DNA from: Protonemura montana
Lineage: Eukaryota; Arthropoda; Insecta; Plecoptera; Nemouridae
Assembly: GCA_947568835.1 (NCBI GenBank)
Contig: OX387606.1
Location: 12,896,001-12,960,000 of the forward strand
Direction: 5' to 3'
DNA length: 64,000 nucleotides
This document shows positions 1 through 12,173 of this stretch, one piece after another. Made by a program: the position numbers and the translations under genes. Numbering within the stretch: the first letter of the stretch is position 1; each line of letters opens with the position of its first letter. Under the pieces are notes generated by a model that saw only the letters and a list, made by a program, of their open reading frames with translations, searched no databases and was not told the DNA's origin.

Positions 1-248
1 GTCTATATCAAAGTAACCTTCATGATATTTGTAACTTTGTATGGTCAAGGTCTTGCAATTATTTATTTTATAATGCCATCACACAAAACACCAAGAGCAT
101 AAAAGACTAATAGTTCACAACTTTATATTGCATAAATTGCATGCATTATTGCATGATTGGCACCTAGGCATTGATATGGCATTGCATTCCTATAGAAAAA
201 ATTATGCATGCATGTATGTAGCCTACCTAGGTAACATTAGGAGCTCAC

Positions 249-371
249 CTCTTTGAAAAACGGATCAGATATCTCCAGAACAGACAATTCAAGCTGTGGC
301 AACTCCACTGCTTGAACTTCTGACCCTTTAGCACTGACTGTTACATTTAAGCACTGGCAAGAAATAATCAT
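249..371 (-). CDS. Probable first coding exon of an unidentified gene (partial, runs off left edge)
   Basis: On the minus strand an ATG at 371 opens a frame of 41 codons that ends exactly at a consensus donor (AAAGAG then GTGAGC at 248). The peptide starts MIISCQCLNVTVSAKG and continues with an acidic, leucine-rich stretch ending SDPFFKE. The intron phase is 0. A second reading is possible: an acceptor-like TTTCTTGCCAG at 354 would make this an internal 105-nt exon (249-353) in the same frame. The frame stays open for a short way upstream, so the start is not certain. I do not recognise the protein. A CxC pair lies near the N-terminus but is not enough to assign a zinc-binding family. The exon lies downstream of, and on the same strand as, the transporter gene ending at 1502, so the two would be tandem minus-strand genes. 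Confidence 0.4.
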
Positions 372-1170
372 CGTAAATATTGACAATGCACTACGAGGAA
401 CTTCGAACAAAGGGATTGAACAAACGTCACCTCACAATGCCTAGGTCGGCTAAGGGTAGCCTGTGACTACCTTATCTCGATCCTTTACACTTTAGTGTAA
501 GCTTGTGCTACAATATCATTATTTAACTTTTCAGTTACTATTTTTTTTAAATATTGATCAACACGCGCTGGGATGCTAATCACCACTGAATCAATTAATC
601 GCCTTATTTTAAATCAGCTTATCGGTAGACCAACGACGATACCAGCTGATATATGGCCCGTTCTTTCTTGTTTGTGGAAGTGAAATGAGAAGTTGACCAC
701 AGATGTCTCTGCTAGTCCTCAACCGCGCCGATTTAAATTATATCAACCGTAATTTCTTGCCACGTTTTAAATTATGCCCTGGTCGTTCGTGGTAATACAT
801 CTACTATTTACAATCTACTAAATACCACGTACTAAATATGGTACATACCCAAGGTAATATCTACCCCCATGTATTCAAATATCTTGCACCGTCTTCACTA
901 CATTTAATGGAACGATTTTTATTCCGGATTTATTACAAAACGGGTTCAAAACTTAGCGACTTTCGAAATCTTCATGCTAGTAAGCAACTCCAGCAAGATT
1001 ATTATCTGTTACGTATAATTTGTAATGTGATGACGTCCAAATTTCAATATTTGAGTGGCAAAAAGGGATAATGACCAAAATGTACCCCACTTTTTTATAT
1101 TCCCCACCTAAGGCACTCCTAAAAAAAAATGTACAACAACAAATTATAAATAGCAACTCATAATGGAATA
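372..1170. other. Intergenic spacer, probable promoter side of the left-edge gene
   Basis: This stretch lies between the 3' end of the transporter gene and the left-edge candidate exon. It is AT-rich with homopolymer runs. The open frame at 838-1071 on the plus strand is short, AT-rich and has no recognisable protein features. No clear TATA box or other promoter element was identified. Confidence 0.4.
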
Positions 1171-1174
1171 ACAA

Positions 1175-1184
1175 TTTATTTATT
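1175..1184 (-). terminator. Polyadenylation signals for the SLC5-type gene
   Basis: Two overlapping AATAAA hexamers are read on the minus strand (TTTATT at 1175-1180 and 1179-1184 on the plus strand). They lie about 320 nt past the stop codon at 1502, a reasonable 3' UTR length. No better hexamer was noticed between the stop codon and this point. Confidence 0.5.
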
Positions 1185-1501
1185 TTATCAAAATGTAAAT
1201 GTAAAAAGTAAAACGTACGGTACTACAGTAATATACTGAGTGATAAACTGGTTCCTGGAAATAGCGATGGATTTGGGCATGTTTAACAGTTCAACAACAC
1301 ACTACCAGAGAGTTTCGTTTTCGTGAAATACTTCACAATACTAAACACATGTGTTATGGAAATATGCACATCTAGCGTGTAAACATCTTTAAAATACGTG
1401 TGCATTCCCATGGAAGACTAAATTAAAATCAAACTACATGGCATTATAAAAATACATAAAAGCAAGATCGCACGTCGATTGTCGCACGTGCTCTAGGAAT
1501 T

Positions 1502-4500
1502 CTAGAGAGAACCATTAGTTTTCGTATTAAGATCATTGATTCTTAATAACTCTATAGAGAGAGTGGGTTCCTTCTTAAAAGTAATAAAGTTATGGATAAA
1601 CGGTACGAAAAGTTTGGCATTCATCTCAGACGGATCTCTAGGCCCGGTCAAAAAGCTTACTATCAAACCTATTACGATGACACAGAGTGTGCCTATCAGA
1701 ACGAAGTAGTAGAACGCTATCCTGTACAGCACGAACGGTTCCTCTTGATTGCCAGACAACCTGAAAAATGAAGTACAGAACAAGAAGTACAAGATGTCAT
1801 CTTAAATACACTTGATCTAGTTGGTCGAATTAACTTACGACGACGTCAGAGTGGAGTTGGCAATGATCGTGGTATTGAACAAGTAGTCGCATCCATCTAC
1901 AGAAGTTGGGAGCACGTTCGTTTTCATGGCTCCTGTTTTATGCGCGTTTTGGGCACCTATCACCAGCCACCCGACGAAAATTAGACTGCTGATGCTTCCT
2001 GCCATTGCTCCCTGATAAATAACGGGATAAACGTGAATGTATTATGTTTCTGTACGGTTTAGGCGATTAAAAAGTAAAGTTTTAAGACTCACCTTCACAT
2101 TGGCCCAGGGGAAGAACATACCCAACGAGAAGAGGCCCAAAAGCGCTCCAGAAGTAATAGCTCCAACACTGTATGACAGCTGAGAAAAACATTTACAAAT
2201 TAAACTCAATTGCATTAAAAAAAAGTTGATGTAAACATACCAGATGTTTGGCTGCTCTGTCTGGAAATCTGACCTAGTGATAAAAACACATCCCGGCAAA
2301 ATTTTTGCTTAGCTAATTTTTCCTCGATTTTTCCTCAATGATTGATATGTTGTTATCGATCTGTGATTGTTATTTCATTCAGTAAGAGAAGATACCATAT
2401 ATCACGACCCTCCGGATTTATTTTTGCCGTGAGAGTTGGGCGCAAATTCATACATAGGGCTTTGAAATGGTATCTTCTCTCACGGGCTAGACTTTACTGG
2501 TCTTCCGTGCTAGACGAGGATCGTGAACATCGTTTACAAACCTCTAAAACTGCGCCTAGCTGTTCGACGACGAAAACCATCAGCACGCAGAATGCGCCCA
2601 CGACGACGACAATCAATTTCATAATTATGTTTGCTTTACTCTCCAAAACTTTGTCTTTCAAGCACGGTTGGACAAAGTCCTCGAAAATTGTCGCAGAGAG
2701 AGAGTTCAAATTCGTTGACATCGTGCTGAAACAAGACGATTCATTGATCAATTGATCTCTTTCCAACAGCAATCACTTGAAATTTGAAGAGATGCTATCT
2801 TTGTGGGGGTTGCATTTTTTTTTTAGTTCATTCTTACATTCGTAGCCGAGAAGCTAGATTGATTGATTAGTGGGGTTTAACGACGCACTGTTTTGACAAC
2901 GGGCCATATGGAACTGGTCATATGGCGTCGGTGAATGAGTGGATGATGACGAGGATGATAATGAACCTAACCTAGCCTAGAAGGGAGGAGGGGGAACCCG
3001 GTGCCGGCACGTAGCCTACTCCACGCGAAGAGCACCAAGGGGACCACAGGCTTAACGTCCCTTACGGATACGAACAGCAGGATTCCTTCTCAAATCCATG
3101 TTGTCGAGAGGTTGATAATTAAGTCGAATGAAGTTTCTATTTACTAACTCTCACCACCCTGGTCATTATTTCGTTATTATTATGATCACCCATCCAATAC
3201 CTGACCCAGCATAATGTTGCTTAACTTCGGTGATCTCACGAGAAATGGAGTAACCAGCACGCCAAACCTTTCGGTTGAGATGTAACATGTCATACTAAAA
3301 TCGGTGACGGTAATTGGTAGACTTACCTAAGAGCCGCGCTAAAAACTCCGGCGATGAAAAGGCCGGGAAGTCCTGGAATGCCAGTGGCAGTATCCATCAC
3401 GAAGAAAGGCAAGAGCTGATCTGGCCTCTGGATGGCCTTCGTCGTAAGGGGGTCGCAGTTGTAGTAGGTGGCGTAGATTACGATACCAGTGAAGCAACAT
3501 ATCGAGTTTACGACAATCATACCCACGATGTAGATCGTCAGAGATCTGGTGGGAAAATTCGTGGATGGAATATGTCGGTAGCAGGCATGAAGAGGAAGAG
3601 CACATACTTTGTGTTCATCTTGGAATTCCATGAGTTGTTCATGAGCCAGACAAAGGAGTCTATTGAGATGTGATACGACCGAGCGCCTGGCAAACTCTGC
3701 CTGGGCTCTGGTCTAATATTGAGTCACAGTCAGAGGGCCATCGTTAATTTTAATATTTCTGCTGAGCAAACGAACCGGCGACTCATGGTTAACAGTAGGT
3801 GCCACCCGATGGCGCTTGAGCTCGTCCTTTTTAACAAAACTCTACAATTTAATAATTTCTGCATAAAATATCGATACTTGTATATCAGTAGCTGAGGTTA
3901 GCATTAATGTCATTAGTTGAGCGTAAACCAGTTTCAAATTTGAAACCCGCATTTATGCGAGAAATCTGCAAACTTAAATTTCTTAGCACTCAAAGCGACG
4001 GTAACAATTTAGTAGCACCATTCACTATTGTCGTGAAGTAGTCATTTGAGAACTTTTTTTTCGCGAGGACAGTTTAAAATTAGTGTTGGCCCTCTGACAA
4101 TACCTATAATTTCAATGGTAACAATTTACAGAGCTAACTGTTACATTAAGACAAGTATTGAATAGTAAGTAAAGATTGTTTAGTGCCGGTTGCCGAATGC
4201 TTGGACTTGGGGAAACCCGTACTGAAATGTTTCTACATAGTCTTTTTCCTTGTCAAATTTGAAAACAAACAAAATATTGTGCATTGGAGATTCAATGGTA
4301 GATTCAACATTTGGTAGCCATGGAGTTGCTGAGGTGGCTTAACAGAGCTTCCCAAATCTGCTTGTTTTTCTTTTGAAGGTCTAGGGCAAAGTCTAGGGGG
4401 TATGATATCTGGTAATCAAGTTAAATTATTGCTTCCCGATGTTGTGAAACGAATTAAATTGCGCAGTGTATTGTTCTGCTGGTGACAGAGCAATATGCGG

Positions 4501-7205
4501 AAACGAGTCAGGAGCTATGAAGACATTTTTAATGATTGATTTCTAGATGTTTAGTGGTGAGTCAGCATGGCTCGGCAATTTACGTCAGTAACGAAAAAAA
4601 CATCAACGTTTATTCGCTAATTCGCTGTCCATCTCAGAAAAAAAATGTTTCCATACTCCAACTCAATCGACGCAACGATTCTCACTTACTTTTTGGCACT
4701 TTTCAAATCTTTCATTGACAAGAATTTCTGCACATAGCCCTGGTTGACTCCCGCGTTTGAAATCCAAATGAACGTTAGACCAATCACGACGGTCCATACA
4801 GTGTCTCGGTTCAGTGGACTCGGATCGAAGCTGTAACATTATCCGATATCAGTAAATCTATTCAATCACATGTCGATATCTATCGTAGCTGATGTTTTTT
4901 AATTTGCCTACTTTGCAATTTGAGTGCGGCCTCCATCCATACTCCTTTGCCAAACTATTCCTAGGCCACCGACATTGATGACTCCCAAGATACTAACGAG
5001 GAGTCCTGATCCTACGATCAGAAATCCTTGGATGAAGTCCGTCCAAATCACAGCGCGCATTCCTCCCTAAATCAAAGATATCGTGTAGTAAAGTTATCGA
5101 GTTGTAGTTACCATTGGAACCGCAACATGGTGAATGCATGCTTCCATCAGTCTAAACTTACCAGCATTGTGTAGAAAATGCATACAATGCACACCACCGG
5201 ACTGATTAAATGCAGACTTAGTCCAGATACTGGAAAACAGTACAAGCTTAATGAGTTTTTGATGACAGGTTTCTATCAAACACTTCTTTTTTTGAAAGCG
5301 TTGATGGGGTTGATGCATACAAAGGTGGGACATCATTATTTATGGATGAGTTAATCACGTGTGAGTCGTGCAAGTGCATTACTCCATGCTTACCATGGCT
5401 GAACGCTAATGCAGGTACGTAGACCACTATAGGTACGGTGAGAAGCATGAAAATGGTGTACATCACAGACGCCATCTTGCGTACATTCTGGTTAAACCTG
5501 ATTTCCAGGTACTGCAACAAAGCAATATGTAATGTTATATTGTAGCTGATTTTTCCTTTTTTTTTATTGCAGTCACGATACAGAAGCGGCTACATTTTGG
5601 AAACTGTGAAGAGAAGATAAAAGATCTGATCACACTCGGGCAAATGGAAGAATTATTTGACCTTGAGCATAATCTTGAAATTGACTGAATTGACATTTTC
5701 TTTGAAACAAGGAAGCAATTTTATGTATTTTCATCTGTAGCGAGTAAAAAAACTGAAATGCAAGTAAAAAAATGGATCGAAGCAATGTTTATATAATAAC
5801 GTGCTTTGACGTTAAATTCAGGGCTAAGGCGCACTCAACACCGAAGAAGTCAACCCCTCTCACGCGAAGGATCAATAAGGAAAATCGTGACATGTCGTGC
5901 TGTTTGCGGTCCGGGTCTCGTGATAATCGCCTAGCCACAACAGCACGTAAGAGTAAATCACAATCAACATTGGGCCACGTGCACTTGTTTTGTAGGTAAG
6001 TACTTCTACTTCGTGTACGCGAATACAACAAACCGAACCAACGCAGCTATTTTCATCTATCACTGACCGTAACCGCGAGCCGCGAGCAAACAAATTGCCA
6101 AGAATTTAATTCGAAAACGTACTTACGTAATTAGAGTAATTATTCGATTTATGAAGTGTTGTCAAAAATTCTAATTTGAATCGTGGTGACATAGTTTAAC
6201 GGTTATTTAATCGAGGTATGCAATTGCTAAAATGTAATGTTGATTTGTGGTTGTGAATACGCACTTCATATGTGGTAGTGACTTGTAAATTGAAGAAAAC
6301 TGGTAGATACACGTAATTGACGACGATTCCCATGAAAATGGAGGCTATGCATACTAGCCAGTATACTGAGCCGTGCATGTAGATTTCTGCAGGCACTCCC
6401 ATGATGGTGATCGCCGACACAGAGCTAAACATGTAAGAAACAGTGCAATCATAAAAAGCCAAACTAAAAATATTCAGAAGAAAAGTTTGAGGTGTAATTT
6501 AATTTTGTGATGAGAATTGAGAAGATGCTATTTTTTTTAGTTTTTAAGCTAACCGGGTCCGAGCCCAAGCAAGGCGGGATGTCATTTTGTTTGCGTCACT
6601 TATGGGCGATATGCAAATCGTATTCTCAAGATCTATGTTACGTAAATTAGTTACAAAAGAAGACTTGTCCCATTATGGTTAGCTTCATCATACAAGATTA
6701 AGAGAGTGACTGGTGTATTTCTTCCGATTGGTCTTGGAAATATTGAAAGAAAATGTTGTGCTTGGAGATGGACAATATTGGGTTGCTAGTGAAATTCATT
6801 TTTCAAAATTTGGCTTTTCTTAGCATTAGTATATCAGCCTTAGATTAATTTTTTATTTGCTTGGCAACAGCCAATCAGAAGATATTTTTTGTTTGTTAGC
6901 GGTATGTTAATTACTTAAAGGTAACTAAAAAACTGGCACTAAAGTAACAAAATCAAATCAAAGAAAATCAAAGAATAAAAATTTTGGTTTGAATCATACC
7001 TTGCAATGAGCGATACAGCTACCGGGAATACCGCCATCGTTCTCCCGCCCAGCAGGTAGTCGACGGCAGTCTTCTGCTTGCTTCCGAAGCAGCCAAAGTA
7101 GACGCCGATCAACGTTGAGACGGCAAGCATCAGCCCGAACAGACTGTAGTCCAGCCAGTCGAAATATAGGCGGGTTCGCCCAAAAGCTTCATTTAAATCG
7201 GTCAT
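1502..7205 (-). CDS. Sodium-coupled monocarboxylate transporter-like protein (SLC5 / SSF family), 11 coding exons, 589 aa
   Basis: Coding exons on the minus strand: 7205-7000, 6424-6265, 5511-5394, 5229-5162, 5066-4912, 4830-4690, 3545-3327, 2725-2542, 2179-2093, 2011-1839, 1760-1502 (stop TAG). They total 1770 nt, in frame at every junction, with GT-AG borders. Family landmarks appear in order: VDYLLGGRTM (exon 1), SAITIMGVPAEIY (exon 2), YLEIRFNQNVRKMAS (exon 3), GGMRAVIWTDFIQG (exon 5), SNAGVNQGYVQKFLS (exon 6), CDPLTTKAIQRPDQLLPFF and GIPGLPGLFIAGVFSAAL (exon 7), and LGLFSLGMFFPWAN (exon 9). These fit the insect SMCT/SMVT-like branch of Na+/solute symporters, multipass plasma-membrane proteins that move a small carboxylate or vitamin with sodium. 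The exact substrate cannot be read from sequence. The usual length is about 600 aa, so this looks full length and intact. The C-terminus (TNGSL) lacks the class I PDZ motif seen in vertebrate SMCT1. Introns are 78-1144 bp, and introns 6, 7 and 8 carry repeats. Confidence 0.93.
2380..2490. mobile_element. Short MITE remnant (family 1, copy A) in intron 8 of the SLC5-type gene
   Basis: The left end AGTAAGAGAAGATACCAT (from 2381) is repeated inverted at the right end as ATGGTATCTTCTCTCAC (2467-2482). The element is about 105 bp with no coding capacity. The right end, running into GGCTAGAC, matches the right ends of the larger elements at 35814-36144 and 47436-47750, so this looks like an internally deleted relative. 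Confidence 0.55.
2850..3270. repeat. Dispersed-repeat-like segment in intron 7 of the SLC5-type gene
   Basis: The composition here is GC-richer than the surrounding intron, with features typical of an interspersed retroelement copy: a simple-repeat-like GATGATGACGAGGATG stretch, GGTTTAACGACGC and GCTTAACGTCCC motifs, and CCTAACCTAGCCTAG. It shares the 14-mer ATATGGCGTCGGTG (2920-2933) with the segment at 24817-24830. There is no open frame of note. Ends are approximate, and the family is not identified. Confidence 0.4.
3729..4098. mobile_element. MITE with ~27-bp terminal inverted repeats in intron 6 of the SLC5-type gene
   Basis: The left end GTCAGAGGGCCATCGTTAAT (from 3729) pairs with the right end ATTAGTGTTGGCCCTCTGAC (ending 4098). 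About 27 bp match in inverted orientation with three mismatches (3729-3755 against 4072-4098). The 370-bp element is AT-rich and non-coding, as expected for a non-autonomous DNA transposon. A clear target-site duplication was not found, so the superfamily is unassigned. Confidence 0.6.
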
Positions 7206-7276
7206 TATAACTAAGTTTATCGCGTTGTGCTATTGCTAACTAGCGGCTAATGATATGTTGAAGTTTCGGAATTTAA
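7206..7276 (-). other. 5' UTR part of the first coding exon of the SLC5-type gene, with a strong splice acceptor
   Basis: Just upstream of the ATG at 7205, the minus strand reads a long, nearly pure T tract, then CCACAG (AG at 7278-7277). This is a very strong polypyrimidine tract and acceptor. It implies that the mRNA begins in at least one further upstream non-coding exon and that 7276 is the first base of this exon. Confidence 0.65.
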
Positions 7277-10200
7277 CTGTGGAAAAAAAAGAAAAAAAAA
7301 AAGATTAATCATTGAAGTTTGAAATTAGAAATTTAAAGATTGGAAATATTTGGATTTCTGAAATCTTGCTACAATGGAAATGAGCATAAGTTTGAATACA
7401 ATTGTGAGATTGTTTACATTTTTTTCGACCTTAGCACCGGCTAGGTGTAAACGTTTATTATCAGAGTCGTTATTAGCAAGTGTTTTGCAATACGACGCAA
7501 AAGAAAATTCCATGTGTATATTACACCTGTGTACAAACCTAACTGAAAACTCCTTCTTGGTTTATACGGACTCTTACTAACAGTATGAACGGTACTGATA
7601 TAAATCGATTGCAAGTATTGTAGTACTAAATCAACACATCGCACTTGGGATGCAATTATTGATCCAACGCTGGAAGAAAATTAATTCAAGAACAGACATT
7701 GCTGTCACGCCTGTAATAAATTTCCCGCGTCGAAGTCCAATTTATACCTTCAAGACAAGTTTCACAGGTCATTAAATAAATAAAGATCTAGAATTGCTAA
7801 ACTTTAATAACAATATGGAGTTTATAATTATAACTATGATGCAACAATGCCTTATATAAGATGCATGATTCGCTATAGCTTATGGGCGCCGGAAATATTA
7901 CAGTCGCGACTGTTTTTACATTCTCCAAGACAAGGAGCATCATTAAATGGGAAGAAATATACACTTTACATGTGCAAGGTTTCTATAATTGCCATCTAGT
8001 GCGCACTTGTCCCCGTGACAGTCACATTTTCCATAATTTGATTTGTAATGTGCACCTAGATGAATAACCATACTGGATAAGACTAATTTCTGGAATAAGC
8101 TTTTAAAGTGGAGAGGGGAGGCCTTGAAGAGGGAGGGGTGGGTGAATCGATAACTTTTTCGTAAACAATAATAAGTTAGGACCTTACAGTTATGGAATAT
8201 ATATATTGTCTTTATATAGCTGTAAGCTAGGTATAAATATTACCCTTTTGGATTTGGATTTTCGATTTGGATTTGAATTTCGAATCAAATATCCAAGAAT
8301 TGAGAAATGAAAGTACCTATGCTAATAACCTGTGCCTATTTTTCGGATGGCAAAGAACGAATATTTTAATGTCCTGACCCAAGGTTAATATACCAATGTA
8401 CGCTCAGGTACTTGCAATTCCATTGGCAAATGTGTTTGAATTTGATCAAAGTAAGCTACAATTAAGTTAGGTAATAAATTAACCAATACATATATTCAAA
8501 TATTGTTCCCTACAAAATGGTTTGTGTCCCCTGTCTACCACAGTCCACTTTCAGAAATCACTCAAAAGTCAAAACAATTATAGGTACTGTTTACTATATA
8601 TTACTCACCCTTTTAAAAATATCACAAAATCTACTGAAATATTCCGAATTTAATGCAAGAAATGTATGTATTCTGTCAAAATGTGTTACAAGATAAGCAA
8701 GATGTATATAAAAATATTTCTTCAGTCGTTACTGGCACATTTATTTCAAACCCGATGAATACGAATGCATGTTACACACGAACTGACACAAAACCGAACG
8801 AAGTGCTTTGATATTGCATATTATTATTCCCCCACTCCAGTTGTACTCACCGATAAATGCACTCGGAATAAAGTTCTTCTCAACGAACGAACTAACGTAC
8901 ACGATGTACAGAATGTAGATTCATCAAATATTCACCATTTACTAATGTAGTAATAATAACCGATGTATGAAAACCGGACGACAAAAATGGAATATGTAAC
9001 GCCCGGAAATCCAAGAGCCTGGTCAAAAATGCATGCTGTCACAATTGATATATCCGATTGTTTACTATACTAACTGCAAGGTTGTTCCTTGTGAAATTAC
9101 CTAGAACTGCAAAACGTTTGTCAAATTGAAAACAACGTTTCTTGCTGCCTGTGCAGATATACCTAGAAAACAACCTAGCTGGGATCACAAAATTCCTGCG
9201 AACGGTCGTTCGCCGATGTCTCTTGACTTCTCTGCTTATACGAACGTACGATTATTGAAAATAACTTGGTTACGTCACCCATAAATATATTGTGTATTTT
9301 CTAGTAAGATTCAAATTTCGAATACCTCTGCTCCTCACGTACAACGGGTAGGTACTAAACACGGTGCAAATCTTGGCGCTACGCTACTCGTTACATGCGG
9401 GGCTATTTCGGGATCTATGATCGTTCTTATCGGTACATTATTTCCTGGACTTTTTCCAAAGTCTTGTGCCGCCGTGACACCTGAGCCAAATTTCTGATAA
9501 GCTTGATCATATATGCTATTTTGACTTTAATTAAGTGGACAAGTGTTACTTACAGTTTAAACACTCTCTGACGTATTGCCGTTTAACCCCATCGTTGCGA
9601 AAAACCTCTATCTTTCACTTTTGGCGCTAGATATCACTCATGAAAACACCAAGTGAACCTTCAGCCTTCAGCCTCAATTAATCTAAAAATTGTAAGAAAT
9701 TGCGCAAGAGTGAGTTTGAAATGGTACCATTGATCTTGTATTTTCTTTGACGCAGCTCACTTAGTTGCGCGGCGATGTGTAAACGTGGGTTACCTTTGTC
9801 GACAAAAATTACCTGCTGATACAGTCAGGGTATGGTCGAGGATCTCGTTACCGATCTACTGAGTAATAGTAGTCTCTCTCCCATGCTTATCATTCGCCCA
9901 TGTTTTCTCGGTGCATTCTCCATTCCGCACAGGTATTATACATCTGGTTTCAATCATATGACACTTGCATAACTCTGATAACGAGAAGGTATGTCGGAAT
10001 TTAGGATCAATGCTCTATATTTTTGAAAATGGTTCAGAAAGCTGAGAGGCAAAAAATGAAGGCATCGATTCTTGTCTAATGTATAGGATCGCTATTGTAT
10101 TCATCCCTACTTTTGTTGAGAACTGAACTATTGTCAAAAATATCTAATAATGCCAAGCCCCAAACCCCTGAGCAGAAATGTAGCGCTTTTCTAGTACATC

Positions 10201-10526
10201 TGCTCCTAGATTTTTACAGAAAATGCGTGATACACTGGGCTACACACAACACGAATCACTTTGTTTTAGATGCGATTGGTTATTAAACATGATCTGCAGA
10301 TAGCCACTCGACGACATTGACCCTTGCATGAGTTTAAAATGTTTTACGTGAACATTTCTTAATTACATAATCACCCACGTGGTCGCGGAAATCGTGTTCG
10401 CCCACGGAGCACAAGGAGAGAATACTCTGTAGCACGTGTCTTTGTTTTTGCTTCAAAGCCAAGCAGCTACAAATCGATTTTAGTTTACTCAAATTTGTAC
10501 AAATATTGTTTAAATGTACCACTCAC
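7277..10526. other. Probable 5' intron / non-coding stretch upstream of the SLC5-type gene
   Basis: The sequence is AT-rich with only short open frames that look random. An alternative minus-strand donor (AACT then GTAAGT) lies at about 9555 and could belong to an upstream non-coding exon. No protein-coding exon, RNA gene or mobile element was recognised here. Confidence 0.4.
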
Positions 10527-10572
10527 CTTCCAGTCTTGATAAAAACTACAGGCTAGCTCCGAGTGCGAGACT
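10527..10572 (-). promoter_or_regulatory. Candidate initiator and non-coding first exon of the SLC5-type gene
   Basis: On the minus strand TTTCAGTCT (A at 10572) matches the arthropod initiator consensus TCAGTY. It is followed 45 nt later by a consensus donor (CTGGAAG then GTGAGT at 10526). Paired with the acceptor at 7277, this would give a 3.25-kb first intron. It is an inference from two short motifs. The donor near 9555 is a rival. Confidence 0.25.
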
Positions 10573-11659
10573 GAAATGATCCTCTCCCCATCAACAGAGG
10601 CTCATCGAAACCTCAAAAGACAGGTTTTGAAAAGTGTACAATTTAAAAATAGGTCCGGCCTATTCATGGAATACTCCCATCGACACCTCCGTAAGTTTCA
10701 GAAAGTGTTACGCAAGATTGAACCATATGAATATATTTAATTTTTGAAATATGTGTATATTTGCAGTTTTATGTGATACGGCAATAGCGAAGGCCGTAAA
10801 ACGAACAATTTCAACACATTTCACGCACCCACCGAGCTAATTTTACACTGTCTTCCATGTGCTGGTTCAAGGAACAGCGTGATTATTGGGCCAAATTGGG
10901 CAATTATTGGAGACATATGGTGCTAATCAAGAGAAGAGAGAGATGACCGAAAAGTCTGGAGACATTTGAATCGTAATTCGTCGTCAGTAAACAAATTAAG
11001 TTTTTATTGTTCAGTTGAATGGTTGTAGCAGTTTCTGGGATGCCAAACTGAAAGCTATAAGGTACAATATGTAGAATAATAACAATTCAACCGTTTTGCG
11101 AACCATTCGAAAGGTTCCACAGGACGCCACTTATTTTAAAGTACTTTCGGATTCCGGAAAGCAAGAGCGTGATAATAAGACGTAGGAGCAATGGACCTTC
11201 AGTTCAAATATGGAGCGCTTCGTCGGTACACTTTTGGGCGAGGAGCTTCCGCGCGTAGTGCGTAGGTGGCGTGCGGATCTCGAAATGCGTGAGTTTGGGA
11301 AGCTGAGTAAAATCTAGGGTCCGCGCCATCACTGGGTCACATGCAAACCAAACAAAGGGCTAGGAGACATAAGAATGTATCAATCACATTTTCAATCGAA
11401 AATCTAAGTCTGATTCTGATTTTAACACCATCGGTATGTGATAAGGCTATTATTTGTATTCGCTGCCTATTAATGTATTGGAAACACTAAATATCGTTGG
11501 TTATTTCACAGAGAAACATACCTCACAGCGATTTTCTTCACATTTTAATCTGTTTCATGCGATCGCGCCACACGAGCGAATATTTTCTGCGAGCCTCGTG
11601 AAACAAAACGAATCGCATATACAACGTCATTATTAGATTTAATATTTATAGCTCGACGT
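10573..11659. other. Non-coding stretch
   Basis: AT-rich sequence with no reading frame, repeat or RNA gene that I can support. It could hold upstream regulatory DNA of the transporter gene. Confidence 0.35.
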
Positions 11660-11900
11660 CATTTGAGGGTCTGTTTTTTTCACCACTACGCACGAATCGC
11701 ACGCTTCACCCCCATCTGCGCTCTATCCTTGAGTCCTTTCGCCTCCTGCCGATGTGGCGCCACCAACCGACGCCGACGGCGCCACCGACGCCCCCGACGC
11801 GACGCCCGCCACGCCACTCACGTTTGGCCCAAGTCACGACGCCGTCGACGTGGCTAGAAACTCAATTTGCCACGACGCAAAGAAACGACGACGAATTGAC
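11660..11900. repeat. GC-rich, CpG-dense low-complexity stretch
   Basis: In contrast to its AT-rich flanks, this segment is dominated by degenerate CGACGCC / GCCACC units between about 11755 and 11850. The plus-strand frame through it encodes a Pro/Arg/Thr-rich string with no domain, which is what such a repeat would give by chance. It may be a small CpG-rich regulatory stretch. Confidence 0.4.
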
Positions 11901-12020
11901 ATTACCACACGGCGTTGCTCTTAAATCGGCACAGAAAAGGAGTGTTAGATCTACCGACTTCGGAACGGAATGGGGATAAGAACATGTCGACAAAACTTTT
12001 CAAGAAGATCACGGACAATG

Positions 12021-12026
12021 TTTATT
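12021..12026 (-). terminator. Polyadenylation signal for the cysteine-rich secreted protein gene
   Basis: AATAAA on the minus strand lies about 150 nt beyond the stop codon of the 12174-13593 gene. Confidence 0.5.
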
Positions 12027-12173
12027 TAATGCTAGAGAAGAAACTCTTTTCACGTAAACCAAATTTGAGACGTTTTTTTTTTTTTTGTTATAAATGCCGA
12101 GAGATATTGGACATGGCATAACAATAAAACACATGTTTGCTTTGAGAGTAAATCGAGTCATGTGCAAGCGGTT

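Noticed and set aside
2342..2755. 137-codon plus-strand frame
   Set aside because: It is the antisense shadow of SLC5 exon 8 and the adjoining intron. The minus-strand exon has splice sites and clear family motifs.
3314..3673. 119-codon plus-strand frame
   Set aside because: Antisense of SLC5 exon 7, which contains diagnostic family motifs on the minus strand.
11752..11979. Pro/Arg/Thr-rich plus-strand frame
   Set aside because: Produced by the CGACGCC/GCCACC low-complexity DNA, with a second overlapping frame also open.
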